Positions 33,659 through 41,451 of a DNA stretch of 48,743 bases are shown here, in pieces. A program made the translations under genes and the position numbers. How positions within the stretch are numbered: position 1 is the first letter of the stretch; every line of letters begins with the position of its first letter. Source of the DNA: an uncultured Faecalicoccus sp. (GTDB lineage: Bacteria; Bacillota_I; Bacilli_A; Erysipelotrichales; Erysipelotrichaceae); the NCBI GenBank assembly GCA_902497095.1, contig CABVDD010000015.1:1-48743 (forward strand), given 5' to 3'. Under the pieces are notes generated by a model. It had not been told where the DNA came from, did not search any database, and saw only the letters and a list, made by a program, of their open reading frames with translations.

Positions 33659-33734
33659 TGGTGACGCGTACGGGATTCGAACCCGTGAATGCATGCGTGA
33701 AAGGCATGTGAGTTAACCGTTTCTCCAACGCGCC
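33659..33734 (-). tRNA. tRNA-Glu (anticodon UUC), CCA encoded
   Basis: 76 nt with a full cloverleaf. The acceptor pairs GGCGCGT with ACGCGTC (one G-U) and the D-arm GAG/CTC. The anticodon stem CATGC/GCATG has loop CTTTCAC and anticodon TTC. The variable loop has 5 nt, the T-arm is ACGGG/CCCGT, the discriminator is A73, and CCA follows. It is a single tRNA gene with its own promoter and terminator. Confidence 0.97.
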
Positions 33735-33773
33735 ATGTATGTTAAACTTGCCTTCCTTGGCAAGTGCTCACAT

Positions 33774-33802
33774 ATATTATCATGAGTTTTTTTAATGTGC
33801 AA
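33774..33802 (-). promoter_or_regulatory. Promoter of tRNA-Glu
   Basis: -35 TTGCAC (complement of 33797-33802), 17-bp spacer, -10 TAATAT (complement of 33774-33779). A small hairpin (CTTGCC/GGCAAG, 33748-33765) lies between promoter and tRNA, in the part removed by 5' processing. Confidence 0.8.
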
Positions 33803-33840
33803 GTACTTTTTTAAAAAGTTTTTAACTTTTTTCAAAAACA

Positions 33841-33865
33841 GAAGCATACGCTCACCGTATGCTTC
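33841..33865 (-). terminator. Terminator after the DUF3783-like gene
   Basis: GAAGCATACG (33841-33850) pairs perfectly with CGTATGCTTC (33856-33865) and is followed by TGTTTTTG on the minus strand. Confidence 0.85.
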
Positions 33866-33866
33866 C

Positions 33867-34373
33867 TCATTCTGATTCCATCAACATCGCATATGCTTGT
33901 CGCAAATCCTCCATCTTAGTATTCGAATTTTCCAATAAAGCATACACAAAGGACATTAGTTTCAAATATTTTGGATCTTTATCCAATCTTTCTTTGTCCG
34001 GATGAGAAATGATATCGAACAATTTATCGCGTAATAAAAAATATTGAAATTCTTCTTCTACTTCATCCATCAAATCTTTTAATTTCCATGAAATATTATT
34101 TTCTGTACGTACCGCAACACGACCTAACTGAATTCCTTTTTCTTTCAATCTTTTGGCCAATAATTGAATTTTATCCTGCTGCATGGTATCTAAAAATAAG
34201 AAATCTTCATAAAGCTTGTTACTGACCGGTTTTTCATCACTAGAAAATACATTGGCAATGACTAAATCTAAATGGTTGTCTCCTACTTCTTTAAATTCTT
34301 CGTTCAAATCTTTTAATATCGTTTCAACAACATCTTTTTGCTTGGAACCTTCTTTAAAATAAACCAAAATCAT
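33867..34373 (-). CDS. DUF3783-like protein of unknown function
   Basis: A soluble 168-aa acidic protein. The central stretch LKEKGIQLGRVAVRTENNISWKLKDLMDEVEEE (about residues 76-108) resembles DUF3783, where a conserved T-x2-N-x2-W precedes a helix. The N-terminal ~50 residues form a small alpha/beta unit starting MILVYFKEG, and the C-terminal third is helical. No signal peptide or membrane segment. SD GAGGAG. It is divergent from the lipoprotein gene, with 67 bp between the starts. Function not known. Confidence 0.7.
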   Translation of the reverse strand: MILVYFKEGSKQKDVVETILKDLNEEFKEVGDNHLDLVIANVFSSDEKPVSNKLYEDFLFLDTMQQDKIQLLAKRLKEKGIQLGRVAVRTENNISWKLKDLMDEVEEEFQYFLLRDKLFDIISHPDKERLDKDPKYLKLMSFVYALLENSNTKMEDLRQAYAMLMESE

Positions 34374-34388
34374 ATAAGAACTCCTCTT

Positions 34389-34417
34389 TTGACTTCACTC
34401 CTGAAAATATATACAAT
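34389..34417 (+). promoter_or_regulatory. Promoter of the lipoprotein gene
   Basis: -35 TTGACT (34389-34394), 17-bp spacer, -10 TACAAT (34412-34417). SD AGGAGG follows at about 34427. Confidence 0.7.
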
Positions 34418-34440
34418 ACTATCAACAGGAGGAAACTTCT

Positions 34441-35142
34441 ATGAAAAAGATTATAACACTATTTATGACATTCTGTCTTTGTCTTGCTCTAACAGGTTGT
34501 CAGTCTAAAGACGATGAAGATATACTTGCTTTTTTTTCAGCCTTCCATAATACCTTAGATACAGAATCAGGCACAATTGAAGGAAGCATCGAAATGAAAA
34601 GTGCTGAAAACTCTATCATTGATTTACATATGCAATATCGACAAGTCGATGATTTACAATTGGCAATGCGTGTAGATCTAGAATCTGGCGGAAATCGCCA
34701 AAACGACTTTTTATGTTTTTACATTCGCGATGGAAAAACATACCTTAATTCCATGGGAACAACTTCACAAAGCGTTGCTTCCAACTTAGGTATTGACACA
34801 AAGCAAAAAATTTCTGTAAAAGATCCTTTTATGAATTTTACTGATGATGAACTCACTTCATTTATAAAATCCAGCACTAAAAAAGGTGATACATATTCTT
34901 ATACTTTAGATGAACAAATGCTTTCTTCTTTACTTGATTCCTTTGGTACTGTCAATGTGCAAAAAGCTACCTTGGAAGCTGTGATCAAAAAAGAAAGAAT
35001 TCAATCTTTTACACTGCATATTGTCGGTACACAAAGCTTATCGGATTCTTCAACCGATGTTGATTTTACCATTCAAGCCACACTAGATGATCTTAATACA
35101 TTAGATCATGTAGATTTCCCAAGTGACTTAGAAAACTATTGA
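34441..35142 (+). CDS. Predicted lipoprotein, unknown function
   Basis: A 233-aa exported protein with a classic lipobox: MKKIITLFMTFCLCLALTGC gives cleavage before C20. The mature part is mostly beta-strand with polar repeats (GTIEGSIEMKSAENSIIDLHMQYRQ and a long DFTIQATLDD near the end). This is reminiscent of LolA/LppX-like lipoproteins that bind lipids or peptides, a structural hint only. Own promoter, good SD. Its end overlaps the convergent antiporter gene by 7 bases. Confidence 0.8.
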   Translation: MKKIITLFMTFCLCLALTGCQSKDDEDILAFFSAFHNTLDTESGTIEGSIEMKSAENSIIDLHMQYRQVDDLQLAMRVDLESGGNRQNDFLCFYIRDGKTYLNSMGTTSQSVASNLGIDTKQKISVKDPFMNFTDDELTSFIKSSTKKGDTYSYTLDEQMLSSLLDSFGTVNVQKATLEAVIKKERIQSFTLHIVGTQSLSDSSTDVDFTIQATLDDLNTLDHVDFPSDLENY

Positions 35143-36731
35143 TGTCTTTTCAATAATACAATTCGATCATTTTCGTGAATCATTGTATCTCCATTAGGTA
35201 CAATGATTTCTTTTTGTCTTTTGATCATAACGATCAATAATTTTTGATTTGCTGACAGATCTTTAATGACTTTATTACACCATTTATGATGTGCATCAAT
35301 ACTAATTTCTTTCATGTGTACATCCTGAGGATCCGCAAAAGTTCGTGCTGCCAATACCAATGTACACTCTGGTTCTAACATCGTATCCCCATTTGGCATT
35401 GTATAAGTTTCATCTTTGATCATCAAAACAGCCAACAATTCATGAGGCAAATCAATATCTTTTATTTTGTGATTGGCAAACGGATGATTTTGTGTAATCG
35501 TAAGTTGCACAAAGCTGATATCCGCTTCGTCTTGATAATCATTAAAAGTTTTAAATACATTGCCCTGCGGATCAACAACATTCAACTTTTTAGCCACTTG
35601 TGAAAGTAATGTTCCTTGAAACAACAAAGAAATCAATACTACCAGAAAAACAATATTAAACAAGCTGACTGGAAGCGGTACGCCTTTCATGACAGCCATG
35701 ATTGCAAACACGATAGAAGCTACACCACGTAATCCCGCAAAGGAAATGACCAGAATTCGATTGTTTTGAAATTTAAAAGGTTTTAACAACAAGAAACAAA
35801 TGATGGGCCGAGCTACAAAGATCATAAAAACACTAATTAAAAAAGCTGGAATTAAACTATTTGATAATTGTGAAGGTGTAACCAAAAGTCCCAACAGGAA
35901 AAAGATCACCATTTGACAGTTTTCTGTAACTACATCAAAAAAGTGTACCAATTCTTTTTTATTGGCAAGTGTACCTTTTCCCATCCATATACCACAAATA
36001 TAAACACTTAAATATCCATTTCCTTGAAGAACCGAGGCAATTCCATAAGATAAGAATGCAGCGATCAAAAACAAAATGGTCTGTTCAGCCGAAGTCAAAG
36101 AATCTACTTTATCCATCAATAGTAAAAGACCTTTTCCAACTACAAGGCCGCAAAGAATCCCGATTCCCAGCTGCAAAACAACCATGGATAAAACAGAAAC
36201 AGATTCGCCTATACATAATGTCGCAAAAATAAGTGTCATCATATAGGAAAATGGATCATTGGAACCTGATTCAATCTCTAATAAAGAATCTGTATGATCT
36301 TTTAACGCTAAATTTTTAGAGCGCAACACATTAAATACACTTGCTGCATCAGTAGAGCATAATACCGAACCTACCAAAAGGCTTTGGTATAAAGTTAAAC
36401 CAAATATAAAATAAACAAAAATTCCAATAGTCGCCGCTGTTAAAACAACACCAAGTGTGGAAAGAAGACAAGAAGGAAGTAAAACAGATCGAGCTTGTCT
36501 GATATTGGTTCCAAATCCTCCATAAAACATGATAAATACCAGGCAGGTGGAACAAACAATTTCGGATAATGCATAATCATCAAATTCGATTTGAAATATA
36601 CCATTTACACCAAAAAGCATACCTAAGAAAAGAAAAAAGACCAATGAAGGTACAGGTAGTTTATAAGCTACCTGATTGACTATAATACAAATCAACAAGA
36701 TAAATCCTGCCATCATCATAAACTGTGCCAT
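35136..36731 (-). CDS. Potassium/proton antiporter, CPA family with tandem TrkA-C domains
   Basis: A 531-aa transporter related to NhaP2/CvrA. About twelve helices occupy residues 1-385, with STDAASVFNVLRSKN and ESGSNDPFSYMMTLIF carrying the ion-binding Asp. Two short regulatory TrkA-C-like modules follow (around 400-465 and 470-530), each containing MPNGDTM or VPNGDTM. The ATG at 36731 has an AAAGGGGG SD; an upstream ATG at 36755 lies in the metK terminator and is not used. Likely role: K+ or Na+ efflux and pH control. Confidence 0.88.
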   Translation of the reverse strand: MAQFMMMAGFILLICIIVNQVAYKLPVPSLVFFLFLGMLFGVNGIFQIEFDDYALSEIVCSTCLVFIMFYGGFGTNIRQARSVLLPSCLLSTLGVVLTAATIGIFVYFIFGLTLYQSLLVGSVLCSTDAASVFNVLRSKNLALKDHTDSLLEIESGSNDPFSYMMTLIFATLCIGESVSVLSMVVLQLGIGILCGLVVGKGLLLLMDKVDSLTSAEQTILFLIAAFLSYGIASVLQGNGYLSVYICGIWMGKGTLANKKELVHFFDVVTENCQMVIFFLLGLLVTPSQLSNSLIPAFLISVFMIFVARPIICFLLLKPFKFQNNRILVISFAGLRGVASIVFAIMAVMKGVPLPVSLFNIVFLVVLISLLFQGTLLSQVAKKLNVVDPQGNVFKTFNDYQDEADISFVQLTITQNHPFANHKIKDIDLPHELLAVLMIKDETYTMPNGDTMLEPECTLVLAARTFADPQDVHMKEISIDAHHKWCNKVIKDLSANQKLLIVMIKRQKEIIVPNGDTMIHENDRIVLLKRHQ

Positions 36732-36747
36732 AGATTCCCCCTTTAAA

Positions 36748-36769
36748 AAAAGCATCTTTCGATGCTTTT
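36748..36769 (-). terminator. Terminator after metK
   Basis: AAAAGCATC (36748-36756) pairs perfectly with GATGCTTTT (36761-36769), followed by a T-run on the minus strand. Overlaps the metK stop. Confidence 0.85.
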
Positions 36770-37859
36770 AGTATACTAGTTTTTTGATCTTTTCCCAAGT
36801 AAACTGTGGGTCCCCAAAATGACCATAACAACTTGTTTTATGATAAATTGGTTTACGAAGATCTAACTCTTCGATGATGTTGTTGACATCAAAGTTAAAG
36901 TTTTTATAAATGACTCCTAACAGTTTTTCATCATCCATAATACCGGTTCCAAATGTGTCAACACATAAAGAAATCGGTTCAGCTTTTCCAATCGCATAGC
37001 TAACTTGTACTTCGGCTCTTCTAGCTAACTTATTAGCTACCAGACTTTTGGCAACATAACGACAATAATAGGCAGCACTGCGATCCACTTTAGTTGGATC
37101 CTTACTAGAGAAACAACCACCACCTATACGGCCTCGTCCTCCATAAGTATCACAAACGATCTTACGACCCGTTGTACCAGAATCTCCAAAAGAACCGCCT
37201 ACGACAAAGCTTCCACTTGGATTGATAAAGTATTTTGTGTTTTCATCTAAGTACTTCGCATTAATGCTTGGCTTAATGACCTCATCCATGATCAACTTAC
37301 GGATTTCTTCCTGTGTCGCATTGGCATCATGCTGAGTAGAAACTACGATCGTATCAATTCGTTTAATTTCATCATTTTCATATTCCACAGAAACCTGTGT
37401 TTTTCCATCTGGTTTTAATATCGGATTTTGACGACGAACCTTTGTCAGTTGACGTGCTAATTTATGTGCATAATAAATCGTTAAAGGCATATATTCACGA
37501 CTTTCATCACATGCATAACCAAACATGATTCCCTGATCCCCTGCACAAATTTCATCGCGATTGACCGCATTATGAATTTCCGGAGATTGTTGATTGACAA
37601 CCACATGCACTTTATAATCTTCTGTATAACCAATACGGCGAATTTCCTTTAAGGCAATACTTTCATAATCTATATCTGCTTTGGTATTTGCTTCGCCATA
37701 GATCAATACAAAATCATCTTTGATGGTACATTCTACAGCCATGTTAGAATATGGATCTTGTTCTAATGCAGCATCCACGATACGGTCGGCAATCTGATCA
37801 CAGATCTTGTCCGGATGTCCTTCCGTCACACTTTCACTGGTAAAAATATAGTTTTTCAT
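36768..37859 (-). CDS. metK: S-adenosylmethionine synthetase, divergent form
   Basis: Makes SAM from methionine and ATP. At 363 aa it is shorter than the usual 380-400. SEGHPDK-like TEGHPDK (residues 12-18), DGKTQVSVEY, STQHD, SGTTGRK, the loop with GGGCFSSKDPTKVDRSAAY, and the end YGHFGDPQFTWEK are present. Differences from the family signatures: CAGDQG for GAGDQG, GGGCFS for GGGAFS, and PSGSF for PTGRF. The segment around residue 80-90 is shorter. Catalytic lysines and aspartates appear kept, so it is probably active. Controlled by the SAM riboswitch upstream. Confidence 0.95.
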   Translation of the reverse strand: MKNYIFTSESVTEGHPDKICDQIADRIVDAALEQDPYSNMAVECTIKDDFVLIYGEANTKADIDYESIALKEIRRIGYTEDYKVHVVVNQQSPEIHNAVNRDEICAGDQGIMFGYACDESREYMPLTIYYAHKLARQLTKVRRQNPILKPDGKTQVSVEYENDEIKRIDTIVVSTQHDANATQEEIRKLIMDEVIKPSINAKYLDENTKYFINPSGSFVVGGSFGDSGTTGRKIVCDTYGGRGRIGGGCFSSKDPTKVDRSAAYYCRYVAKSLVANKLARRAEVQVSYAIGKAEPISLCVDTFGTGIMDDEKLLGVIYKNFNFDVNNIIEELDLRKPIYHKTSCYGHFGDPQFTWEKIKKLVY

Positions 37860-37878
37860 ACTGTTCCTCCATAAAAAA

Positions 37879-37900
37879 ACATACTTCCTAAGAAGTATGT
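37879..37900 (-). terminator. Riboswitch-controlled terminator before metK
   Basis: ACATACTTC (37879-37887) pairs with GAAGTATGT (37892-37900), followed by TTTTTTT on the minus strand. The upstream AAGAAGTAT (complement of about 37912-37920) can pair with ATACTTCTT of the hairpin and act as antiterminator. It adjoins the 3' strand of riboswitch stem P1. Confidence 0.85.
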
Positions 37901-37911
37901 CGAAATCTAAA

Positions 37912-38007
37912 TACTTCTTATCGTCGTTAGCAGGGCCACCTTAACATCTGCCGATATCAGGTTGGCGTGGGATCAACGAGCTAACTCTCTAACCCATCTC
38001 TTGATAA
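37912..38007 (-). ncRNA. SAM riboswitch, S-box clan, divergent sequence
   Basis: P1 is formed by TTATC (near 38003-38007) and GATAA (near 37918-37922), followed by AAGAG as in S-box RNAs. P2 is TGGG/CCCA, and the inner stem GAG/CTC has loop AGTTAG. P4 begins GCCAACCT and closes with AAGGT. The loop GTTAGC (complement of 37980-37985) is perfectly complementary to GCTAAC (complement of 37926-37931), matching the S-box pseudoknot with new sequence. It sits before metK with terminator and antiterminator. Confidence 0.8.
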
Positions 38008-38016
38008 TGCATTACT

Positions 38017-38045
38017 ATTTAATCACAAAGTCTATTTTTTGACAA
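38017..38045 (-). promoter_or_regulatory. Promoter of metK
   Basis: -35 TTGTCA (complement of 38040-38045), 17-bp spacer, -10 TTAAAT (complement of 38017-38022). Confidence 0.6.
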
Positions 38046-38054
38046 CTAAAAGCC

Positions 38055-38639
38055 TTATTTATTTTCCCGAATTACCCGGCATGGATTTCCACAGGCTATG
38101 GTATTATCTGGAATGTCCTTGGTGACAACACTGCCAGCACCTATGACCACATTTTCACCAATATGAACTCCTGGTAAAATAATAACACCGCCACCGATCC
38201 AAACATTCTTTCCTATATATACCGGCGCAGTCTGTGTCTTACAAAATTCAAAAGATCCATCCGCTTTTGGTTTTCCAAATCGATCAATCGCATTGGTGGG
38301 ATGAAAAGCCGTATAAATCTGCACATTCGGTGCTATCAAGGCATTGTCGCCAATATGAATCTCATTATCATCCAGAAAAATACAATTCATGTTCACTTCA
38401 CAATTATTGCCAAAATATATATTTTCTCCATAATCCACATAAAATGGAGGTGTGATCCAGAGATTCTTTCCCTGCCCACCTAAAAGCTCTTTTAAAATTT
38501 GTTTTTTCTTCTTTTCATCCTTTGAAGCCGTTTGATTATACTCTCGAACAAGATCTTTAGCCTTATGCCATTGCGACAATAATGCCGGATCACCACAATC
38601 ATAGAGTTGTCCTGCCAGCATTTTTTCTTTTTCAGTCAT
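38055..38639 (-). CDS. Maltose/galactoside O-acetyltransferase (hexapeptide repeat)
   Basis: Cytosolic acetyl-CoA-dependent sugar O-acetyltransferase, 194 aa. The N-terminal maltose-acetyltransferase helix region MTEKEKMLAGQLYDCGDPAL is followed by a left-handed beta-helix of hexapeptide repeats. TAFHP (His near residue 113) holds the catalytic His of the LacA/Maa group. VWIGGGVIILPGVHIGENVVIGAGSVVTKDIP is the conserved C-terminal part. Its ATG lies within the end of the membrane-protein gene upstream, so translation is likely coupled. Confidence 0.92.
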   Translation of the reverse strand: MTEKEKMLAGQLYDCGDPALLSQWHKAKDLVREYNQTASKDEKKKKQILKELLGGQGKNLWITPPFYVDYGENIYFGNNCEVNMNCIFLDDNEIHIGDNALIAPNVQIYTAFHPTNAIDRFGKPKADGSFEFCKTQTAPVYIGKNVWIGGGVIILPGVHIGENVVIGAGSVVTKDIPDNTIACGNPCRVIRENK

Positions 38640-38953
38640 CGAACTTTTCTCCTTTTTGTGCCTGTCGTTTTTGAAATTCCATATAAAAGCGTCGTATCAC
38701 ACTCGTTGAAAGCAACCATGCAAACCAAAATATTATTGCGGTTGAAAAGAACCATGATGCGTCTATCTTCTGAACGATCAAAAAAAACAGATACGATCAA
38801 AATTCCTATCAACACTGAACTTTTATTGACAATGGAGCGAAACAACTCCACCACATAATTTTCTATTTCAGAATAAAGAAATACATTTGTTTCTTCTTTC
38901 TCTGAAAGCGAATCATAAATACCTTTGGCAAAATTTTCCAGGAATTTCTTCAT
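38632..38953 (-). CDS. Small two-helix membrane protein, frame broken at a run of eight T
   Basis: The frame from ATG 38953 reads MKKFLENFAKGIYDSLSEKEE, then a first hydrophobic segment (residues 44-58). As given, the rest of that frame (stop at 38636) is a non-hydrophobic, Arg/Asn-rich, odd sequence. Removing one T from the run at 38780-38787 restores a second clear helix, WFFSTAIIFWFAWLLSTSVI, and a basic/polar tail ending KGEKFDD at 38632. The gene is probably real but interrupted by an indel, a sequencing error, or a slippage site. No family is recognised. No SD. Confidence 0.6.
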
Positions 38954-38974
38954 AAATCTAGTGTAGCACAAAAA

Positions 38975-39004
38975 AGATACAGAAACTATTCTGCCTCTGT
39001 ATCT
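38975..39004 (-). terminator. Terminator after the 38986-39189 gene
   Basis: AGATACAG (38975-38982) pairs with CTGTATCT (38997-39004). TTTTT follows on the minus strand. It overlaps the last codons of the gene. Confidence 0.75.
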
Positions 39005-39189
39005 TCTTGTTCTTCCAACTTTTTTAAAAGCTTCCAAAATGAATAATATCGCACGATTCCAAGAATCAGCACAATAATACCGATGATCTCAAAAGCCTGG
39101 TGATCGGCTAGGATACCACCAATTAAGATTACAAGCCCTAAGATCACAAGTTGAAGTTGGCGAAATAAAACTTTTTGACGATCGTTCAT
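38986..39189 (-). CDS. Small two-helix membrane protein downstream of metG
   Basis: A 67-aa protein: short basic start, hydrophobic segments at about residues 13-28 and 32-47, and an acidic C-terminus (KKLEEQEDTEAE). Its ATG comes 2 bp after the metG stop, so it is read from the metG transcript and likely coupled to it. I do not recognise a family. The second small two-helix protein follows directly, but behind a terminator. Confidence 0.7.
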   Translation of the reverse strand: MNDRQKVLFRQLQLVILGLVILIGGILADHQAFEIIGIIVLILGIVRYYSFWKLLKKLEEQEDTEAE

Positions 39190-39191
39190 AA

Positions 39192-41126
39192 TTAACGCAC
39201 AACAGTGCCATTTGGCATTTGCGCCGTTGGACTGATAATGGATAAACCTTCTTTAGAACTAGCACAAAGAATCATTCCATTACTATCTACACCACGAAGT
39301 TTTACAGGTTTTAAGTTCGTTACTACAATAACCTGTTTGCCAATCAACTCTTCTGGTTTGTATGTATCGGCAATACCACTGACAACTTGACGAATTTCTT
39401 CACCCATATCAATTTTTTCTACAAGAAGGCGATCTGCTTTTGGATGTTTTTCACAAGCGATGATCGTTCCAACTTTTAATTCCACTTTCGAGAAATCATC
39501 AATCGTAATCTCTTCTTTAATATCTTCTTTCTTAGATTTTTCTTCCTTTTTGGCTTCTAACCCTTTATTCAATTCTTCCATGAATTTCTTTTCATCTATA
39601 CGGGCAAACAACACCTCTGGTTTCTTTTCTACCTGAATACCAGTTTCCAGTTGTCCAAAAGTCTGAATAGAATCAAAATCACGTTTTTGTGTATGCAAAA
39701 TATCTAAGATTTTATCAGCCGTTTCTGGCAAGAAACTCTTCAATAAAACAGCACTGATACGAATGGATTCTAATAAATTATACAATACAGTTGCCAAACG
39801 ATCCTTTTTATCCTCTTCTTTGGCCAATGCCCAAGGCATTGTTTGATCAATGTACTTATTAGAGCGGCGAAGCAATGTAAAGATTTCATCTAAAGCATCA
39901 CCTACACGCAATTCTTCCATTTTAGCTTCCACGTTAGATAATGTATTTTCAGCTAATTCAATCAATTCTTTATCTACATCTTCCTCTACATGTGGATTTA
40001 AAATTTGTCCATCAAAATATTTATTGGACATAGCCACAGTACGAGAAACTAAATTTCCCAAAATGTTGGCCAGATCTGAATTGATTCTTTCAACAACAAG
40101 TTCCCAGGTAATCGTACCATCCTGGGCAAATGGCATTTCATGCAGACAATAATATCGCACGGCATCCACACCAAAATGACGAACCAGATCTTCGGCATAA
40201 ATTACATTGCCTTTGGATTTGGACATTTTGCCATCCCCAATCAAAAGCCAAGGATGTCCAAAGACTTTCTTTGGTAAAGGCTGCCCTAAAGCCATTAAGA
40301 TAATTGGCCAATAAATCGTATGAAAGCGCAATATATCTTTTCCGATGATATGTGTAGCCGGCCAATATTTCTGATATTTTGGATCACTATTGCCATAAGC
40401 ATCAAATCCTAAAGAAGTGATATAGTTTGATAAAGCATCGATCCATACATACACGATATGTCCTTCGTCAAAATCAACTGGAATTCCCCATTTAAAAGAA
40501 GTACGAGACACACACAGATCCTGTAGCCCTGGACGTAAGAAGTTATTCAACATCTCATTTTTTCGAGACTTTGGCTGAATAAAATCCGGGTGTTCTTCAA
40601 TGTATTGAATCAGACGATCTGCATACTTTTGTAAATTTAAGAAATATGCCTCTTCTTTGGCTTTTTGTACCGGTCTTCCACAATCCGGACATTTTCCATC
40701 GACTAATTGCGATTCAGTCCAAAAAGATTCACATGGTGTACAATACCAACCTTCATAAACGCCTTTGTAAATATCACCTTGTTCGTACAATTTACGAAAG
40801 ATCTTCTGTACGCGCTTCATATGATCTTCATCCGTAGTACGAATAAAATAATCATAGCTGGTATTCATCAGATCCCAGTTGGAACGAATCTTGGCAGAAA
40901 TGGAATCTACAAATTCCTGACAAGATACACCGGCTTCTTTTGCCTTTTCTTCAATTTTAATTCCATGTTCATCCGTACCCGTTTGAAAGAACACATCATA
41001 TCCCTGTGCTCTTTTAAAACGAGCGATCGCATCACTTAAAATGATCTCATATGTATTTCCGATATGAGGTCTTCCGGATGTATAAGCAATTGCGGTTGTT
41101 AAATAAAAAGGTCCTTTATTCTCCAT
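39192..41126 (-). CDS. metG: Methionyl-tRNA synthetase
   Basis: Class I synthetase that charges tRNA-Met and initiator tRNA, 644 aa. HIGN (21-24) and KMSKSKGN are the active-site signatures, and the zinc knuckle has CTPCESFW and CPDCGRP. The anticodon-binding helical domain is followed by a C-terminal tRNA-binding (EMAP-like) domain, residues ~540-644, used for dimerisation. SD AGGAGG. It is preceded by a T-box leader. Confidence 0.97.
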   Translation of the reverse strand: MENKGPFYLTTAIAYTSGRPHIGNTYEIILSDAIARFKRAQGYDVFFQTGTDEHGIKIEEKAKEAGVSCQEFVDSISAKIRSNWDLMNTSYDYFIRTTDEDHMKRVQKIFRKLYEQGDIYKGVYEGWYCTPCESFWTESQLVDGKCPDCGRPVQKAKEEAYFLNLQKYADRLIQYIEEHPDFIQPKSRKNEMLNNFLRPGLQDLCVSRTSFKWGIPVDFDEGHIVYVWIDALSNYITSLGFDAYGNSDPKYQKYWPATHIIGKDILRFHTIYWPIILMALGQPLPKKVFGHPWLLIGDGKMSKSKGNVIYAEDLVRHFGVDAVRYYCLHEMPFAQDGTITWELVVERINSDLANILGNLVSRTVAMSNKYFDGQILNPHVEEDVDKELIELAENTLSNVEAKMEELRVGDALDEIFTLLRRSNKYIDQTMPWALAKEEDKKDRLATVLYNLLESIRISAVLLKSFLPETADKILDILHTQKRDFDSIQTFGQLETGIQVEKKPEVLFARIDEKKFMEELNKGLEAKKEEKSKKEDIKEEITIDDFSKVELKVGTIIACEKHPKADRLLVEKIDMGEEIRQVVSGIADTYKPEELIGKQVIVVTNLKPVKLRGVDSNGMILCASSKEGLSIISPTAQMPNGTVVR

Positions 41127-41149
41127 ATTGTCCTCCTATAAAATAAAAA

Positions 41150-41174
41150 AAGCCTTCTGTCCAAGGACGAAAGC
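41150..41174 (-). terminator. T-box-controlled terminator before metG
   Basis: AAGCTTTCGTCC pairs imperfectly with GGACAGAAGGCTT on the minus strand, followed by TTTTTTT. It is the alternative to the T-box antiterminator. Confidence 0.8.
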
Positions 41175-41176
41175 TT

Positions 41177-41380
41177 CGTGGTACCACCTTAGTTCATATC
41201 CATATGACAGATGTCAAACAGATACCTCATTGCCCGTTAACGCCGGCTACGTTTCTTTCTACACTATTCAAAAGAACGGCTCCCAGTCCATGTTCCTATC
41301 TTTTCTATCACAGAATTTCACCAAACTTCTGCTCTCTTTGCATAGTCCAGATAGTACTCTACTTTTCTTTGCCTTTTAAT
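41177..41380 (-). ncRNA. T-box riboswitch, methionine type
   Basis: The T-box core AAGGTGGTACCACG lies near 41177-41190. Stem I upstream contains the AG-rich loop (AAAGAGAGCAGAAG) and a specifier loop with GAACATGGAC. The specifier codon ATG is the complement of 41289-41291 and selects tRNA-Met. Uncharged tRNA-Met should allow read-through into metG. Confidence 0.9.
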
Positions 41381-41386
41381 GTCTGT

Positions 41387-41415
41387 ATTATACGCTAGAA
41401 ATTTTGTTTAAACAA
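41387..41415 (-). promoter_or_regulatory. Promoter of the metG T-box leader
   Basis: -35 TTGTTT (complement of 41410-41415), 17-bp spacer, -10 TATAAT (complement of 41387-41392). Confidence 0.75.
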
Positions 41416-41427
41416 GTAAACAGAAAA

Positions 41428-41451
41428 AAAGAAGGCTTTTTAACCTTCTTT
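41428..41451 (-). terminator. Terminator after the RDD-PHP gene
   Basis: AAAGAAGG (41428-41435) pairs with CCTTCTTT (41444-41451). A T-run follows on the minus strand. Overlaps the stop. Confidence 0.8.

Larger units (their letters stand above)
41127..41449. other. Intergenic region upstream of metG
   Basis: This 323-bp gap is filled by the metG SD, T-box terminator, T-box aptamer (stem I to antiterminator), metG promoter and, at its right end, the terminator of the RDD-PHP gene. No gene is left unexplained. Confidence 0.85.

Noticed and set aside
36732..36755. Upstream ATG for the K+/H+ antiporter
   Set aside because: It lies in the metK terminator hairpin; the SD serves the ATG at 36731.
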